Origin: DAOTTY01 sp034437575
GTDB taxonomy: Bacteria; Chloroflexota; Anaerolineae; Aggregatilineales; Phototrophicaceae
Length of the DNA stretch: 64,000 bases
Assembly: GCA_034437575.1 (NCBI GenBank)
Contig: DAOTTY010000081.1
Coordinates: forward strand, 68,632-132,631
Reading direction: 5' to 3'
Shown: one piece after another, positions 16,588 through 26,419 of the stretch
Numbering within the stretch: the stretch's first letter is position 1
How the letters are laid out: the number at the start of each line of letters is the position of its first letter
Translations under genes and position numbers: made by a program
Notes under the pieces: generated by a model
Database searches by the model: none
Seen by the model: only the letters and a program-made list of their open reading frames with translations
Told to the model about the DNA's origin: nothing

Positions 16588-18222
16588 ATGAAACACAATC
16601 CTCCGCTAGTCTTGGTCGCTGATGATGAACACTCAGCAGCGACCATGCTTAAACACATTTTTGAACGTGAGCATTTCCAGGTGCAAATTGCCCAGGATGG
16701 GCCGAGTGCCTTGGAAATGTCACAACGAATTATCCCAGACTTGATTATTCTGGACATCATGATGCCTAACATGAACGGGTTTGAAGTGCTTGAGCAACTC
16801 CGTGAAAATCAAGAAACGGTTGGCATTCCTACCATCATCGTATCAGCACGTCATAAAGAACCCCATGAAGTAGCAAAGGGATTAAATATTGGGGCCGACG
16901 ATTACATGGCAAAACCCTTTGCCCCCCAAGAGCTTGTGGCTCGCGCAAAGAGCAAACTGCGTGCGAAAGAACTTGAAGAAGCGCTGCAAAAACGAACGCA
17001 AGAGCTAGAGGCCCTGCTGCGCGTTAGTGAACAGCTAAACAAGCACCTTGAAGCCGAAGAAATTCTGTCACTCATTATCAAACTGACCCGTGATTTGCTC
17101 ACAACTGACCTGGCGCTAATTTGCCGATTTGATGGTAATGGCAATTTGGTGACATTCAGCGCTCACATAAACGATGACGACGTGCAACATGAACCAGATG
17201 ATTTTGAAGCACATGCGCTTGAGTTGCAAAACATGCTTCTACAGCTGAGTCCAGGGCAAGTTGAGGAAGCGACCTGGATAAATCTGCCGCACTCAATGGT
17301 TGTGGCGCTATCGCACGCTGACCAAACTCTGGGTGCGCTCCTCATTGCGAATAATAGCAATGTGTACGATGAGAGTGAGAAAATGCTGCTGATGGGTATT
17401 GGGCGACAAGCTGGTATGGCTTTGCACAACGCCGAGCTATATGAGATTCAGCTGAACTACGCCCTGCACCTGGAGGATATGGTTAATCAACGTACAGAGG
17501 AACTCAAGGCCACCCAGCAAATGCTTTTACGCTCTGAGAAACTCGCTTCAATTGGACATCTTGCCGCAAATATCGCTCACGAGATCAACAACCCCCTTCA
17601 GCCAATACGGCTCAACCTGGAATTCCTCCTGGACGATGCTGATTCTGGCCAACCTATTGACCACGAACTGGTTCGCATGACGCAAGGTAGTGTCGAACGC
17701 ATCAGCCGCATCGTGCGGCAACTGCTAGAGTTTACTAAAACTGGCAAAAGCGACGCCTTTGCTACCGTTGATATTCAGGATGTCCTGAGGGGTGTTATTA
17801 AGCTCAACAAGCGTGCCTTCCAGCGCGACGGGATCACGATAAAAGTTGATATGGAACCCATCCCAACAACACTGGCCAACAAAGACCAGCTTGAGCAGGT
17901 ATTCATGAATTTACTGATTAATGCTAAGGGGGCTATGGTCGATGGAGGTGAGATGGAAATTCGTGTGTGGCACGAGGTCGATAAAATTCGCGTGCAATTC
18001 AAGGATACTGGATCAGGTATCCCAGAAGATATGCTTGATAAAATCTTTGACCCATTTGTTTCGACAAAACCGGATGGGACGGGCCTGGGCCTGTTCGTAA
18101 CCTACAGCATTATCGAAAGCCACCAGGGCCACATCGATGTGAGAAGCAAAGTAGGGGCAGGCACTACGTTCACTGTAACCCTACCCGTGTTAACGATGTC
18201 AGATCAGATACCTACTGGATAG
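16588..18222 (+). CDS. Hybrid REC-GAF-histidine kinase
   Basis: Cytoplasmic signalling kinase of 544 residues. It begins with a receiver domain (VLVADDEHS, Asp in LIILDIMMP, Lys in YMAKPF). A coiled linker follows, then a GAF-like sensor (about 140-285). The HisKA domain has the phospho-accepting His in AHEINNPLQ, and the HATPase has an N-box (NLLINAKGAM) and G-boxes (DTGSGIP, GTGLGLF). No membrane helix is visible. ATG 16588 is preferred over an in-frame TTG at 16570 because the receiver motif starts right after it. A receiver at the N-terminus suggests it takes phosphate or a signal from another kinase. Confidence 0.9.
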   Translation: MKHNPPLVLVADDEHSAATMLKHIFEREHFQVQIAQDGPSALEMSQRIIPDLIILDIMMPNMNGFEVLEQLRENQETVGIPTIIVSARHKEPHEVAKGLNIGADDYMAKPFAPQELVARAKSKLRAKELEEALQKRTQELEALLRVSEQLNKHLEAEEILSLIIKLTRDLLTTDLALICRFDGNGNLVTFSAHINDDDVQHEPDDFEAHALELQNMLLQLSPGQVEEATWINLPHSMVVALSHADQTLGALLIANNSNVYDESEKMLLMGIGRQAGMALHNAELYEIQLNYALHLEDMVNQRTEELKATQQMLLRSEKLASIGHLAANIAHEINNPLQPIRLNLEFLLDDADSGQPIDHELVRMTQGSVERISRIVRQLLEFTKTGKSDAFATVDIQDVLRGVIKLNKRAFQRDGITIKVDMEPIPTTLANKDQLEQVFMNLLINAKGAMVDGGEMEIRVWHEVDKIRVQFKDTGSGIPEDMLDKIFDPFVSTKPDGTGLGLFVTYSIIESHQGHIDVRSKVGAGTTFTVTLPVLTMSDQIPTG

Positions 18223-19624
18223 GTTGCCAGGATAACTGAAACCGCCGGTCGTTCAAACCGCCATCGCGATAAGCAAAGAAAGTGTCAATCGGGGTGGCAA
18301 TTGAACGAAACACCTCATCATTCTCACACTGGTACAAAGTGATCCCCACAAGGCGAGTGCCCTCCGGCGGCTCAATTTCAGACTCGGCAAAGGTTGTCAT
18401 TGCCTCATTGAGTGCCTCCTGGCGGTTTGTAATGGCCTCAGTGCAGATATTGATTAGAAACGCCTCGCCAGATTCGGTCTCGATCACACTGGTTGGTCTA
18501 GCTTCATTGAGAGTGAAATCGCTAAATACATCTGCAAGAGAAACCGTCTCGGACGTTGTTGGTAAGGGTGTGTTGGTTAATGTGGGCGCTGGTGTGTCTG
18601 TCACAGTCGGTTCCTGAGTTGGCGTATCTGTCGGAGATGATGTTTCAGTTGCGGTCGGTTCGTCAGTTGTTTCTTCTGTCTCAGCAATATCCTCTATGGC
18701 AGATACAGTGGCCGCTTCTTCTGTTTCGTCATCCATTTCTTGTACGGTGGCGTCCTCGGTCGGTTCGCTGGTGGCACCATCCGGTTCTGTTAGGTTTCCC
18801 GTTGAAGTTACATCGGTTTCATCCACCTCTGTAACAACTTCTTCGGTTTGTTCCTCTATAATTTCAGTGGCATCTTCCGTTGCTTCGATTGTTTCTTCAA
18901 TAGCATCATCGGTTGGTTCGGTAGGTGCTTCTGTAGCCTCATCTGTGCCAACAATCGCCCCGGTTACAGCATCATCAGTTTCAGTGGCCACCTGTGCTGA
19001 TTCTGCCTCTGCCGTGATGTCACCCTGTGGCACCCCCAAACCTAAGGGCGTTTCAGTGGGGTTAGCTTGCGCCACCGCTTGAGTTGTGGCAGGTGGTGCA
19101 ACCGAACTGCCCTGATTGCGAAACGCTAACCACAGCACAAATACAATCAGGGCAACGCCCAACAGAGTCGCCAATGCAAGCGGCAGCACAAGATTGCGCT
19201 TACCCTCTGCCTCAATGTCCAAATCATCGTCCAAATCGAGGTCATCGTCGAAGCTGCTATCGTCCAAATCAGTGTCAGGCTGGTAGGAAGGTTCGGCAAC
19301 AGGGCTGCCAGGGGCCAGGGGCCGGATGCGCTTGATGCCCGTGCCTATTTCGCCTGTTGGTGAGGGGGCTGTTGGCTGCAACTCATCAATCTCGGCCAAC
19401 ATTTCATCAACCTGTGGATACTGTGGATCCAGTTCTTTAATCTGCCGGAGCGCTCGACGTGCATCTGTGGGATTATCTACTGCATGAGCGTAAACCCACC
19501 ACACATCAGGGTTATCAGCTTCGCTTTCTAACATGGGTTCCAAGAGCTGTCGCGCTTCGTCAATACGATTTGCCTCAATGAGTTCATAAGCCTCACTAAG
19601 TGCTTCATTCGTGGCAGTCACCAT
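18212..19624 (-). CDS. TPR-like membrane protein with acidic Thr/Glu-rich stalk
   Basis: A 470-residue protein of unknown function. The N-terminal 75 residues look like TPR repeats (AYELIEANRIDEARQLLEPML, VWWVYAHAVDNPTDARRAL). An acidic Asp-rich segment precedes one membrane helix (LPLALATLLGVALIVFVLWLAF, near 150-171). About 190 residues of low-complexity Thr/Glu/Ala/Asp sequence follow, which should be an extended stalk outside the cell. The last 110 residues form a small domain with conserved-looking NICTEAITNRQEALNEAM and GTRLVGITLYQC. The 3' end overlaps the kinase gene by 11 nt on the opposite strand. Confidence 0.72.
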   Translation of the reverse strand: MVTATNEALSEAYELIEANRIDEARQLLEPMLESEADNPDVWWVYAHAVDNPTDARRALRQIKELDPQYPQVDEMLAEIDELQPTAPSPTGEIGTGIKRIRPLAPGSPVAEPSYQPDTDLDDSSFDDDLDLDDDLDIEAEGKRNLVLPLALATLLGVALIVFVLWLAFRNQGSSVAPPATTQAVAQANPTETPLGLGVPQGDITAEAESAQVATETDDAVTGAIVGTDEATEAPTEPTDDAIEETIEATEDATEIIEEQTEEVVTEVDETDVTSTGNLTEPDGATSEPTEDATVQEMDDETEEAATVSAIEDIAETEETTDEPTATETSSPTDTPTQEPTVTDTPAPTLTNTPLPTTSETVSLADVFSDFTLNEARPTSVIETESGEAFLINICTEAITNRQEALNEAMTTFAESEIEPPEGTRLVGITLYQCENDEVFRSIATPIDTFFAYRDGGLNDRRFQLSWQPIQ

Positions 19625-19707
19625 GTTTATGTCTTTCCTAACTCATGAAAGCATGTAGATGTTTCAGTGCAGTGTACAACGTTGCCCGCGCCCTCGCAAT
19701 AAAACGA

Positions 19708-19737
19708 AACAGGCTCACATCATGACGTGAGCCTGTT
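19708..19737. terminator. Strong bidirectional terminator
   Basis: AACAGGCTCAC (19708-19718) and GTGAGCCTGTT (19727-19737) form a perfect 11-bp stem with an 8-nt loop. On the minus strand it is followed by a T-rich run (TTTCGTTTTATT), right after tRNA-Leu. On the plus strand it is followed by TTTTT overlapping the stem end. Confidence 0.85.
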
Positions 19738-19739
19738 TT

Positions 19740-19821
19740 TGCCCTGAAGAGGACTCGAACCTCCACCCCGTTAAGGACACGGCCCTCAACCGTGCGCGTC
19801 TGCCAATTCCGCCATCAGGGC
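19740..19821 (-). tRNA. tRNA-Leu (anticodon GAG)
   Basis: Read on the minus strand: acceptor GCCCTGA/TTCAGGGC, D-arm GGCGGAATTGGCAGACGC, anticodon stem CACGG/CCGTG with loop TTGAGGG (anticodon GAG), a class II variable arm (TCCTTAACGGGG region) and T-arm GGAGGTTCGAGTCCTCT. It is 82 nt with discriminator A; CCA is not encoded. A perfect terminator follows. Confidence 0.95.
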
Positions 19822-19902
19822 GTTACAATATGAACAGTATATATAGGATTGGGCGCGTGTCAACTATGCGGCATGGCCATCGAAAACAGAAAGGACCCGT
19901 TT

Positions 19903-20910
19903 ATGCGGATCGCGCTAGACGCGATGGGAACCGATACACACCCTCGGCCTGATGTTGCGGGAGGTGTGCTGGCTGCACGTATGTTCGGTGGAACGATCAT
20001 TCTGGTTGGGGATGAACAGGCAGTTCAAGCGGAGCTGTCCACATACGACACAACTGACTTACACATTGAGATACACCATGCCAATGAAGCTGTCACCATG
20101 ACGGACAAACCCAATGAAGTGCTTCGCGGCAAGAAGCAGTCATCTATACACATTGGCACGCAACTCGTTGCAGACGGTGAGGCAGACGCATTTGTGACCG
20201 CAGGCAACACTGGGGCAGCCCTGGCCATTTCGATGTTCACAGTTAAGCGCATCGAAGGCGTCAAACGCCCGGCAATCACCGCTGTTGGTGAACTGAATGG
20301 GAGTTTGGTCACCATCATTGACGTGGGCGCAAACACAGATACTAAATTGGATTGGCTCCAACAGTTTGCCCTGATGGGCCATGTTTACGCTGAACAGGTC
20401 CTCCAGGTGAAGCAGCCGCGTGTTGGCTTGCTGGCAAACGGCACTGAAGGCACAAAAGGCAATCAACTCGTGCGTGATGCCAATCCTGTTTTTCAGAACA
20501 TGCCTATCAACTTCGTTGGTAACATTGAACCTGGGGACATTTTTGAAGGCAAAGTTGATGTTGTTGTGACGGATGGGTATGTGGGTAACATCCTGCTAAA
20601 AACATTTGAGGCCACAATGTCATCGTTGGGCAAGATACTGCGGCGTGAACTTACAGTAGATTGGCGCGCAAAGCTCGGTGCGTGGCTGTTGCGGCCTTAT
20701 CTGCACACAAGCATTCGGCAATTAGACCCCACACAGTACGGTGGTGCCCCGTTGCTGGGCCTTAATGGCATTGTCATCATCACTCATGGTGGCGCGTCTG
20801 CTGAGGTCATACGGGACTCAGTCGGTCAGGCACGGAAGGCGGTTCAGGCTGATGTCATCAGAAAAACGGCACAGGGGTTGATGGAACTGAACCAGGGTAA
20901 ATCGGAATGA
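19903..20910 (+). CDS. plsX: Phosphate acyltransferase PlsX
   Basis: Makes acyl-phosphate from acyl-ACP for phosphatidic-acid synthesis. The 335-residue protein begins MRIALDAMGTD and contains the family segments AVTMTDKPNEVLRGKKQSS, FVTAGNTGAALA, TIIDVGANTDTK and LLANGTEGTKGN. The ATG at 19903 is chosen because AGAAAGGA lies 8 nt upstream and the conserved domain starts at once; an earlier in-frame start at 19849 would abut the tRNA. The stop overlaps the fabF ATG. Confidence 0.95.
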   Translation: MRIALDAMGTDTHPRPDVAGGVLAARMFGGTIILVGDEQAVQAELSTYDTTDLHIEIHHANEAVTMTDKPNEVLRGKKQSSIHIGTQLVADGEADAFVTAGNTGAALAISMFTVKRIEGVKRPAITAVGELNGSLVTIIDVGANTDTKLDWLQQFALMGHVYAEQVLQVKQPRVGLLANGTEGTKGNQLVRDANPVFQNMPINFVGNIEPGDIFEGKVDVVVTDGYVGNILLKTFEATMSSLGKILRRELTVDWRAKLGAWLLRPYLHTSIRQLDPTQYGGAPLLGLNGIVIITHGGASAEVIRDSVGQARKAVQADVIRKTAQGLMELNQGKSE

Positions 20911-22166
20911 GATTAGTAGACGAGCGTGGCAGGCCACGTGTCGTAGTGACTGGCATGGGCGCAGTTACCCCACATGGTGACGCACAACAAACCTGGGTCA
21001 ATCTCTTACAGGCGCAGTCAGCCATTACCCGCATTGAACAAGATTGGGCTACTCATGTGCCCGTAGGCATCGCCGGGCAGGCGTATGACTTTGACCCGCT
21101 GGTCTATCTTTCCAAAAAGGAGGTGCGGCGTGTGCCACGCCCGTCACAATTTGCAATAGCTGCTGTGCAAATGGCCCTTGATGACAGCGGCTTGGATTTA
21201 GACGATGTTGAGCATGAGCGCGTGGGAGTCGTGATGGGTACGACAATGGGGCCACACTTGCTTGCGGAGGAGATGACCACCCGATACCGCCAGAATAATC
21301 ACAAGCGTCCTAATCCTGTGTTGTTCGCAAATTGCCTGCCCAATATGCCTGCTCATTACATCAGTGAGCGCCTGCGAGCTTATGGCCCACAAATGACACC
21401 CATTGCAGCATGTGCAACCGGGACACAGGCAATTGGCGATGGTGTTGAGTTGATCCGCACAAGACGTGCCGATGTTGTTTTCGCAGGTGCCACAGAAGCG
21501 ATTATCCAGGATTACATCATTGCGGGCTTTGCTTCCATCGAGGCACTGGCAACTGGCTATGAGCAAGACCCAACCGCAGCCAGCCGCCCCTTTGACGCTG
21601 ACCGCTCCGGCTTCGTACTAAGTGAAGGATGTGCCCTGCTCGTACTGGAAACGCTAGAACACGCCTTAGGGCGCGATGCTGCCATCTATGCGGAGGTGCT
21701 GGGCCATGCCAGTTCATCTGATGCATACCACATTGCTGCCATTGACCCGGACGCCAGCGGAATGATCCGCAGTATGCGGTGGGCACTTGCGGATGCACGC
21801 TTGGTGCCAAATCAGATTGGTTACATCAATTCGCACGGTTCATCAACCGAGCCGAATGACCGTCTAGAAACTTTGGCCATCAAACAGATATGGGGCGAAG
21901 ATGCTTACACAACTCCTATAAGTTCCACCAAAAGTATGTTGGGCCATGCTATGGCCGCTGCGGGCGCGATTGAAGCAATTGCCAGCCTTCAAGCGCTGAA
22001 TACCCATATACTTCCGCCCACAATTAACTACCAAACAGCCGATCCAACCTGCGACCTGGATTATGTCCCTAACGAGGCCCGCAGCGTGCAGCCCATGACG
22101 GCTGTGCTGTCGGCTAATTTTGGCCTGGGTGGGCAAAATGCAACCGTCATCTTCGGCAAAGTCTAA
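20907..22166 (+). CDS. fabF: 3-oxoacyl-ACP synthase II
   Basis: Elongating ketosynthase of fatty-acid synthesis. The 419-residue protein has the thiolase-fold active-site Cys in PIAACATGTQAIGDG (near residue 170) and the two catalytic His residues in YINSHGSSTEPND and SMLGHAMAAAGAIEA. The C-terminal SANFGLGGQNATVIF closes the fold. It is translationally coupled to plsX (ATGA). Its carrier protein partner, acpP, lies separately at 42915. Confidence 0.94.
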   Translation: MRLVDERGRPRVVVTGMGAVTPHGDAQQTWVNLLQAQSAITRIEQDWATHVPVGIAGQAYDFDPLVYLSKKEVRRVPRPSQFAIAAVQMALDDSGLDLDDVEHERVGVVMGTTMGPHLLAEEMTTRYRQNNHKRPNPVLFANCLPNMPAHYISERLRAYGPQMTPIAACATGTQAIGDGVELIRTRRADVVFAGATEAIIQDYIIAGFASIEALATGYEQDPTAASRPFDADRSGFVLSEGCALLVLETLEHALGRDAAIYAEVLGHASSSDAYHIAAIDPDASGMIRSMRWALADARLVPNQIGYINSHGSSTEPNDRLETLAIKQIWGEDAYTTPISSTKSMLGHAMAAAGAIEAIASLQALNTHILPPTINYQTADPTCDLDYVPNEARSVQPMTAVLSANFGLGGQNATVIFGKV

Positions 22167-22237
22167 TCCTTGCGACCACACGCTCAAAGGTTACAATATA
22201 GTTACGAACGTTTTTCAGTCAGCACAGGTACAACAAC

Positions 22238-23614
22238 ATGCCACAAAGCATAACCATTGTCGGCGGAGGTCTCGCCGGGTCAGAAGCAGCATGGCAGCTT
22301 GCAGAGCGTGGTTTTGCAGTCAGGCTGTACGAAATGCGGCCCAGGCGTGAAACCGGCGCTCACGTCACTGGCCAACTTGGGGAATTAGTTTGCAGTAACT
22401 CGCTAGGTTCTAAGCTAGCTGACCGAGCAACCGGTGTGCTACAAAACGAACTCCGTTCGCTGCGGTCACTGCTGATTAACGTCGCGGATCAGACAGCCGT
22501 ACCTGCCGGGGGTGCCCTCGCTGTTGACCGTAAGCTATTTGCAGAAAAGGTCACGCATCATCTCGAAGCCCACCCGAATATCGAGGTTATCCGCGAAGAA
22601 GTGACTGATATTCCTGATGGCCCGACGATTGTCGCAACGGGTCCACTCACCGCAGACAAACTCGCTCAGGCTATCGCTAAATTGAGCGACGAGGAGTACC
22701 TGTACTTCTATGATGCCATTTCACCCATTGTGACGCATGAAAGTATTAACATGGACGTTGCTTTCTTCGCTAACCGCTATGGACATGGCGATGTTGAAGG
22801 TGAAGCGGGTGATTACATCAATTGCCCGATGACCCGCGACGAATACGAACATTTTGTTAATACACTACTCGCCGCTGAGACGATCCAATTAAGAAGTTTT
22901 GAGGAGGAAGACCCGGTTTTCTTTGAGCGGTGTATGCCGGTTGAGCAGATTGCAGCGCGTGGATTTGAGTCGTTGGCATTTGGCCCGATGCGTCCGGTTG
23001 GCTTGACTGACCCTCGCACAGGTAAACGTCCTTATGCCGTTGTCCAGCTTCGCCGGGATAACATCGCTGGCAGTCTTTACAATCTGGTCGGCTTTCAGAC
23101 GAATATTCGTTACGGGCAACAAAAAACCATCTTGCAGCTCATTCCAGGTCTCGAAAACGCGGACTTTATCCGGTTTGGGCAAATGCACCGTAATACCTTC
23201 TTGAACTCCCCATCCATGCTGGAACCCACTATGCGCTACCGTGGGCGCGAAGACCTGTATTTCGCCGGGCAGATTACCGGAGTTGAGGGGTATGTAGGCA
23301 ATGTTGCCACCGGGTTATTTGCCGCGCTCAACCTGGCACGCCACCTCAAGGGTGAATCGACGTGGGTGCTGCCACAAACCACCATGCTTGGCGCACTGTG
23401 CCATTACGTCACCCATGCAGAGGCCAAGTACTTCCAGCCAATGAAGGCAAATTTTGGTATACTGCCCGAATTGCCGCAGCGCATCAAGAGCAAACGTGAA
23501 CGCTATGCTGCCTATGCCGAACGTGCCCGAAATGACATGCAGGCATCCATCAGCACACATGCGGACGGTTACCTGACGCCTTTTGTATCTGAACCCATAA
23601 CACACCAAGAATAA
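22238..23614 (+). CDS. trmFO: Folate/FAD-dependent tRNA (uracil-54-C5)-methyltransferase
   Basis: Makes ribothymidine at position 54 of tRNA using methylenetetrahydrofolate and FADH2. The 458-residue protein has an N-terminal FAD-binding motif (ITIVGGGLAGSEAAWQLAERG region), the family signature ELVCSNSLGS and the C-terminal segment FAGQITGVEGYVGNVATGLFA. Length matches TrmFO rather than the larger GidA/MnmG. It follows fabF by 71 nt in the same direction. Confidence 0.95.
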   Translation: MPQSITIVGGGLAGSEAAWQLAERGFAVRLYEMRPRRETGAHVTGQLGELVCSNSLGSKLADRATGVLQNELRSLRSLLINVADQTAVPAGGALAVDRKLFAEKVTHHLEAHPNIEVIREEVTDIPDGPTIVATGPLTADKLAQAIAKLSDEEYLYFYDAISPIVTHESINMDVAFFANRYGHGDVEGEAGDYINCPMTRDEYEHFVNTLLAAETIQLRSFEEEDPVFFERCMPVEQIAARGFESLAFGPMRPVGLTDPRTGKRPYAVVQLRRDNIAGSLYNLVGFQTNIRYGQQKTILQLIPGLENADFIRFGQMHRNTFLNSPSMLEPTMRYRGREDLYFAGQITGVEGYVGNVATGLFAALNLARHLKGESTWVLPQTTMLGALCHYVTHAEAKYFQPMKANFGILPELPQRIKSKRERYAAYAERARNDMQASISTHADGYLTPFVSEPITHQE

Positions 23615-23623
23615 GATAAATCT

Positions 23624-24814
23624 ATGTTAACGAACCGCACAACGCCGATCCGGCGTGCAGACCGCCTGGATCGGCTCCCCCCCTACGTATTTGTTACAAT
23701 TTCGCAGAACGTACAACGCCTGACGGTTGCCGGGCACGACATTGTCCGCTTTGATATTGGTAACCCGGATATGCCCCCGCCGCAGCATGTGATCGACACG
23801 CTGTCCAAAGTTGCCAGCCAGCCTGACCAACACGGTTATGCCGGGTATCGCGGCATCGCGGCCTTTCGTCAGGCCGTAGCCGGTCACTACCAACGTCGTT
23901 TTGGTGTAACGCTCGATCCTGAAACCGAGGTGCTGCCGCTGATTGGTAGCAAAGAGGGCATTGTAAACCTGATGCTGGCATATGTTGATGGGGACACGGT
24001 TGTGCTAGTGCCAGAAATCGGCTATCCAGCCTATGAAATGGGTGCCCGGCTCGCTGGTGGCACCGTTCGTTATGTCCCCATGCCACCCGATAACGGCTAC
24101 CTGCTGGATGTCACACAAATCAACCCAGAGGACATCCAACAGGCACAAATGTTATGGGTTAATTACCCGAATAACCCAACCGGTGCTATTGCCAACCTCG
24201 CTTTTTATGAGCAGTTGGTTGCGTTCTGTGGCGAAAACGGTATCTTGCTGGCGTCAGATAACCCCTATGCTGAAGTCCTTTATGATGACACAACCGGGCT
24301 GAGTGCCTTACAGGCTGACCCTGATAAAACTTGCACCGTCGAATTCATGTCGTTTTCCAAATCCTACAACATGGCCGGATGGCGTCTGGGTGCGGCTGTC
24401 GGCAATGCGGATGTACTCAAGAACCTGTTGCACGTCAAAAGCAATATGGATAGCGGTCACTTTAAGGCGATCTATCACGCAGGCATTGCTGCACTGGAGC
24501 AAACCGACCCCGCGTGGATAGCAGAGCGCAACGCGATCTATCAGCAGCGCCGCGACTTGATTATGAACGCACTGCCGGATGTGGGCCTAAAGGCGGAAAA
24601 GCCTGCTGGTGCCATGTATGTTTGGGCGCAAGTGATGGATGGTAACGCCGAACAGTATGTCATGGATGCACTCAAGGTAGCGCATGTGTCCCTAGCCCCT
24701 GGTATTGCCTATGGCCCCGGTGGTGCAGGCTACATTCGCCTGAGTGTAGGAGTGCCTAATGAACGTTTGCAAGCGGGTTTTGACCGACTGAAAACATGGT
24801 ATATGAAGCGGTAG
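23624..24814 (+). CDS. Class I/II aminotransferase, LL-diaminopimelate-aminotransferase-like
   Basis: PLP-dependent aminotransferase of 396 residues. It shows the fold-type I landmarks FDIGNPDMPPP, YPNNPTG, ASDNPYAEV and the PLP lysine in SFSKSYNMAGWR. The N-terminal RLPPYVF and the overall pattern are close to the DapL/aspartate-aminotransferase group, so a role in lysine synthesis through LL-diaminopimelate is plausible, with asd at 4779 supplying the same pathway. Substrate cannot be fixed from sequence. Gaps to trmFO (9 nt) and hflX (3 nt) imply one operon. Confidence 0.85.
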   Translation: MLTNRTTPIRRADRLDRLPPYVFVTISQNVQRLTVAGHDIVRFDIGNPDMPPPQHVIDTLSKVASQPDQHGYAGYRGIAAFRQAVAGHYQRRFGVTLDPETEVLPLIGSKEGIVNLMLAYVDGDTVVLVPEIGYPAYEMGARLAGGTVRYVPMPPDNGYLLDVTQINPEDIQQAQMLWVNYPNNPTGAIANLAFYEQLVAFCGENGILLASDNPYAEVLYDDTTGLSALQADPDKTCTVEFMSFSKSYNMAGWRLGAAVGNADVLKNLLHVKSNMDSGHFKAIYHAGIAALEQTDPAWIAERNAIYQQRRDLIMNALPDVGLKAEKPAGAMYVWAQVMDGNAEQYVMDALKVAHVSLAPGIAYGPGGAGYIRLSVGVPNERLQAGFDRLKTWYMKR

Positions 24815-24817
24815 CCT

Positions 24818-26140
24818 ATGACCAACTACTTTGAAACTGAATTAGTGCCCGAACGTGCCTTCCTGGTTGGCATCGAAATTCGTGGCACCCGGTCTCCGCT
24901 GATGATTGAGGACTCACTGGAAGAACTGGCTCTTCTAGCCGACACGGCTGGCCTTGATGTTGTAGGAGAGGCCATGCAGCGCCTGCACAGCGTTGACCCA
25001 GCCACATACATCGGCTCCGGTAAGGTGAACGAAATCCGCGAAGCGGTTACAGCGCTCGATGCCCAGGTAATTGTTTTCGATGATGAACTATCACCACGAC
25101 ACCAGCGTGAACTTGAAAAACGCTTTGGCGAAAACGTCCGCGTGGTTGACCGCTCTGTGCTGATCCTCGATATTTTCGCCCAACACGCCCGCACCCACGA
25201 AGGGTCTTTACAGGTGGAGCTGGCCCAATACGAATATCGCTTACCTCGCCTGACACGCCAATGGTCGCACCTTGCTCGGCAGGCTGGCGGCGGCGGCGCT
25301 CGTGGTGGTTCTGGTGGCGTGGGCCTGCGCGGCCCCGGTGAAACTCAGCTTGAGGCTGACCGCCGTGAAATCCGCGATAAGATTGATAAACTCAAAGAAA
25401 GCTTGGAAGGCGTCCGCATTCACCGAGAAACCCACCGGCGCAAGCGGCGTAAATCGGGCATCCCGGTTGTTGCACTGGTGGGCTACACCAACGCAGGAAA
25501 GTCAACACTCTTGCAAGCCCTCACAGGCGCTAAAACATACGTGGCAGATCAGCTATTCGCCACGCTAGACCCGCTGACCCGCAAAACAGAGCTGCCGTCT
25601 GGCCGCAACATGCTTTTATCAGACACAGTGGGATTCATCCAAAAGCTGCCCACGACCTTAATCGCGGCATTTCGCGCAACATTGGAAGAAGCCAAAGAAG
25701 CCACGCTGGTGCTGCATGTTGTAGATGCATCCCATGCCAACGTTATTGAGCACATCGAAACGGTCGAGGATACACTGGCTGAGATTGACCTCCCGGACGT
25801 TCGGCGCATCCTGGTATGGAACAAAGCCGACCTGTGGCACGAAAGTGTGCCCCCAGCACTGCCGCCAGACATCGCCCTGGGCTATGAACGTGACGTGCTA
25901 ATCTCTGCCCAAACGGGACAGGGCTTAGATGAACTTCTTCAAGCAATAGAGGACGTGCTGGCTGCGTCAATGTACCGGCTGCGCTTGCTGATTCCATACT
26001 CAGAAGGACAGATCGTATCCCTGCTGTATGACTTAGCCACTGTGGAGGCACAAGAACACATAGCAGATGGTGTTTGCATGACGGTGCAGGTTCCGGCTTC
26101 ACTTTACGAACGTATCGCCCAATTTCAAATTCTGGAGTAA
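24818..26140 (+). CDS. hflX: Ribosome-associated GTPase HflX
   Basis: GTPase that splits stalled ribosomes under stress. The 440-residue protein has the HflX N-terminal domain (LVGIEIRG, ADTAGLDVVGEAMQRLHSVD, TYIGSGKVNEI), the Gly-rich linker GGGGARGGSGGVGLRGPGE and the GTPase domain with P-loop GYTNAGKST, DTVGFIQKLP and NKADLW. The C-terminal region has the expected IPYSEGQ element. It starts 3 nt after the aminotransferase. Confidence 0.95.
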   Translation: MTNYFETELVPERAFLVGIEIRGTRSPLMIEDSLEELALLADTAGLDVVGEAMQRLHSVDPATYIGSGKVNEIREAVTALDAQVIVFDDELSPRHQRELEKRFGENVRVVDRSVLILDIFAQHARTHEGSLQVELAQYEYRLPRLTRQWSHLARQAGGGGARGGSGGVGLRGPGETQLEADRREIRDKIDKLKESLEGVRIHRETHRRKRRKSGIPVVALVGYTNAGKSTLLQALTGAKTYVADQLFATLDPLTRKTELPSGRNMLLSDTVGFIQKLPTTLIAAFRATLEEAKEATLVLHVVDASHANVIEHIETVEDTLAEIDLPDVRRILVWNKADLWHESVPPALPPDIALGYERDVLISAQTGQGLDELLQAIEDVLAASMYRLRLLIPYSEGQIVSLLYDLATVEAQEHIADGVCMTVQVPASLYERIAQFQILE

Positions 26141-26143
26141 ACC

Positions 26144-26413
26144 ATGCGTGGCTATCTAGACACATCAAAAACACTCTATCGTTTCATCGTCTTTGTATCA
26201 GAGACACTGGCTGCCCGCCGTGGCCTGTTACCACTGATTGGTATCGGGATGACCATTGTTGGGTTCACCTTGCTTATTGTGGACGTGTTTGCTGCTCATT
26301 GGGTGATTGAGCTGGCGGGGGTGCTGTTCCAGGGACTCGGTATCATCATTGCGCTCATCGGGTTATTGCTGATTGAACCGCTGGGGCCAGCGCAACCCTA
26401 TCACCGAGAATAG
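26144..26413 (+). CDS. Small membrane protein
   Basis: An 89-residue protein with two hydrophobic helices (LLPLIGIGMTIVGFTLLIV and VLFQGLGIIIALIGLLLI) joined by a short loop, with a basic N-terminus. It lies 3 nt after hflX and 6 nt before the acetyltransferase gene, so it is probably co-transcribed. I recognise no family. Dense packing between two good genes and ordinary codon use support it as real. Confidence 0.75.
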   Translation: MRGYLDTSKTLYRFIVFVSETLAARRGLLPLIGIGMTIVGFTLLIVDVFAAHWVIELAGVLFQGLGIIIALIGLLLIEPLGPAQPYHRE

Positions 26414-26419
26414 ATCATT

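Noticed and set aside
18560..19080. Low-complexity stretch considered as a tandem repeat array
   Set aside because: It encodes a Thr/Glu/Asp-rich stalk; no fixed repeat unit or period is visible.
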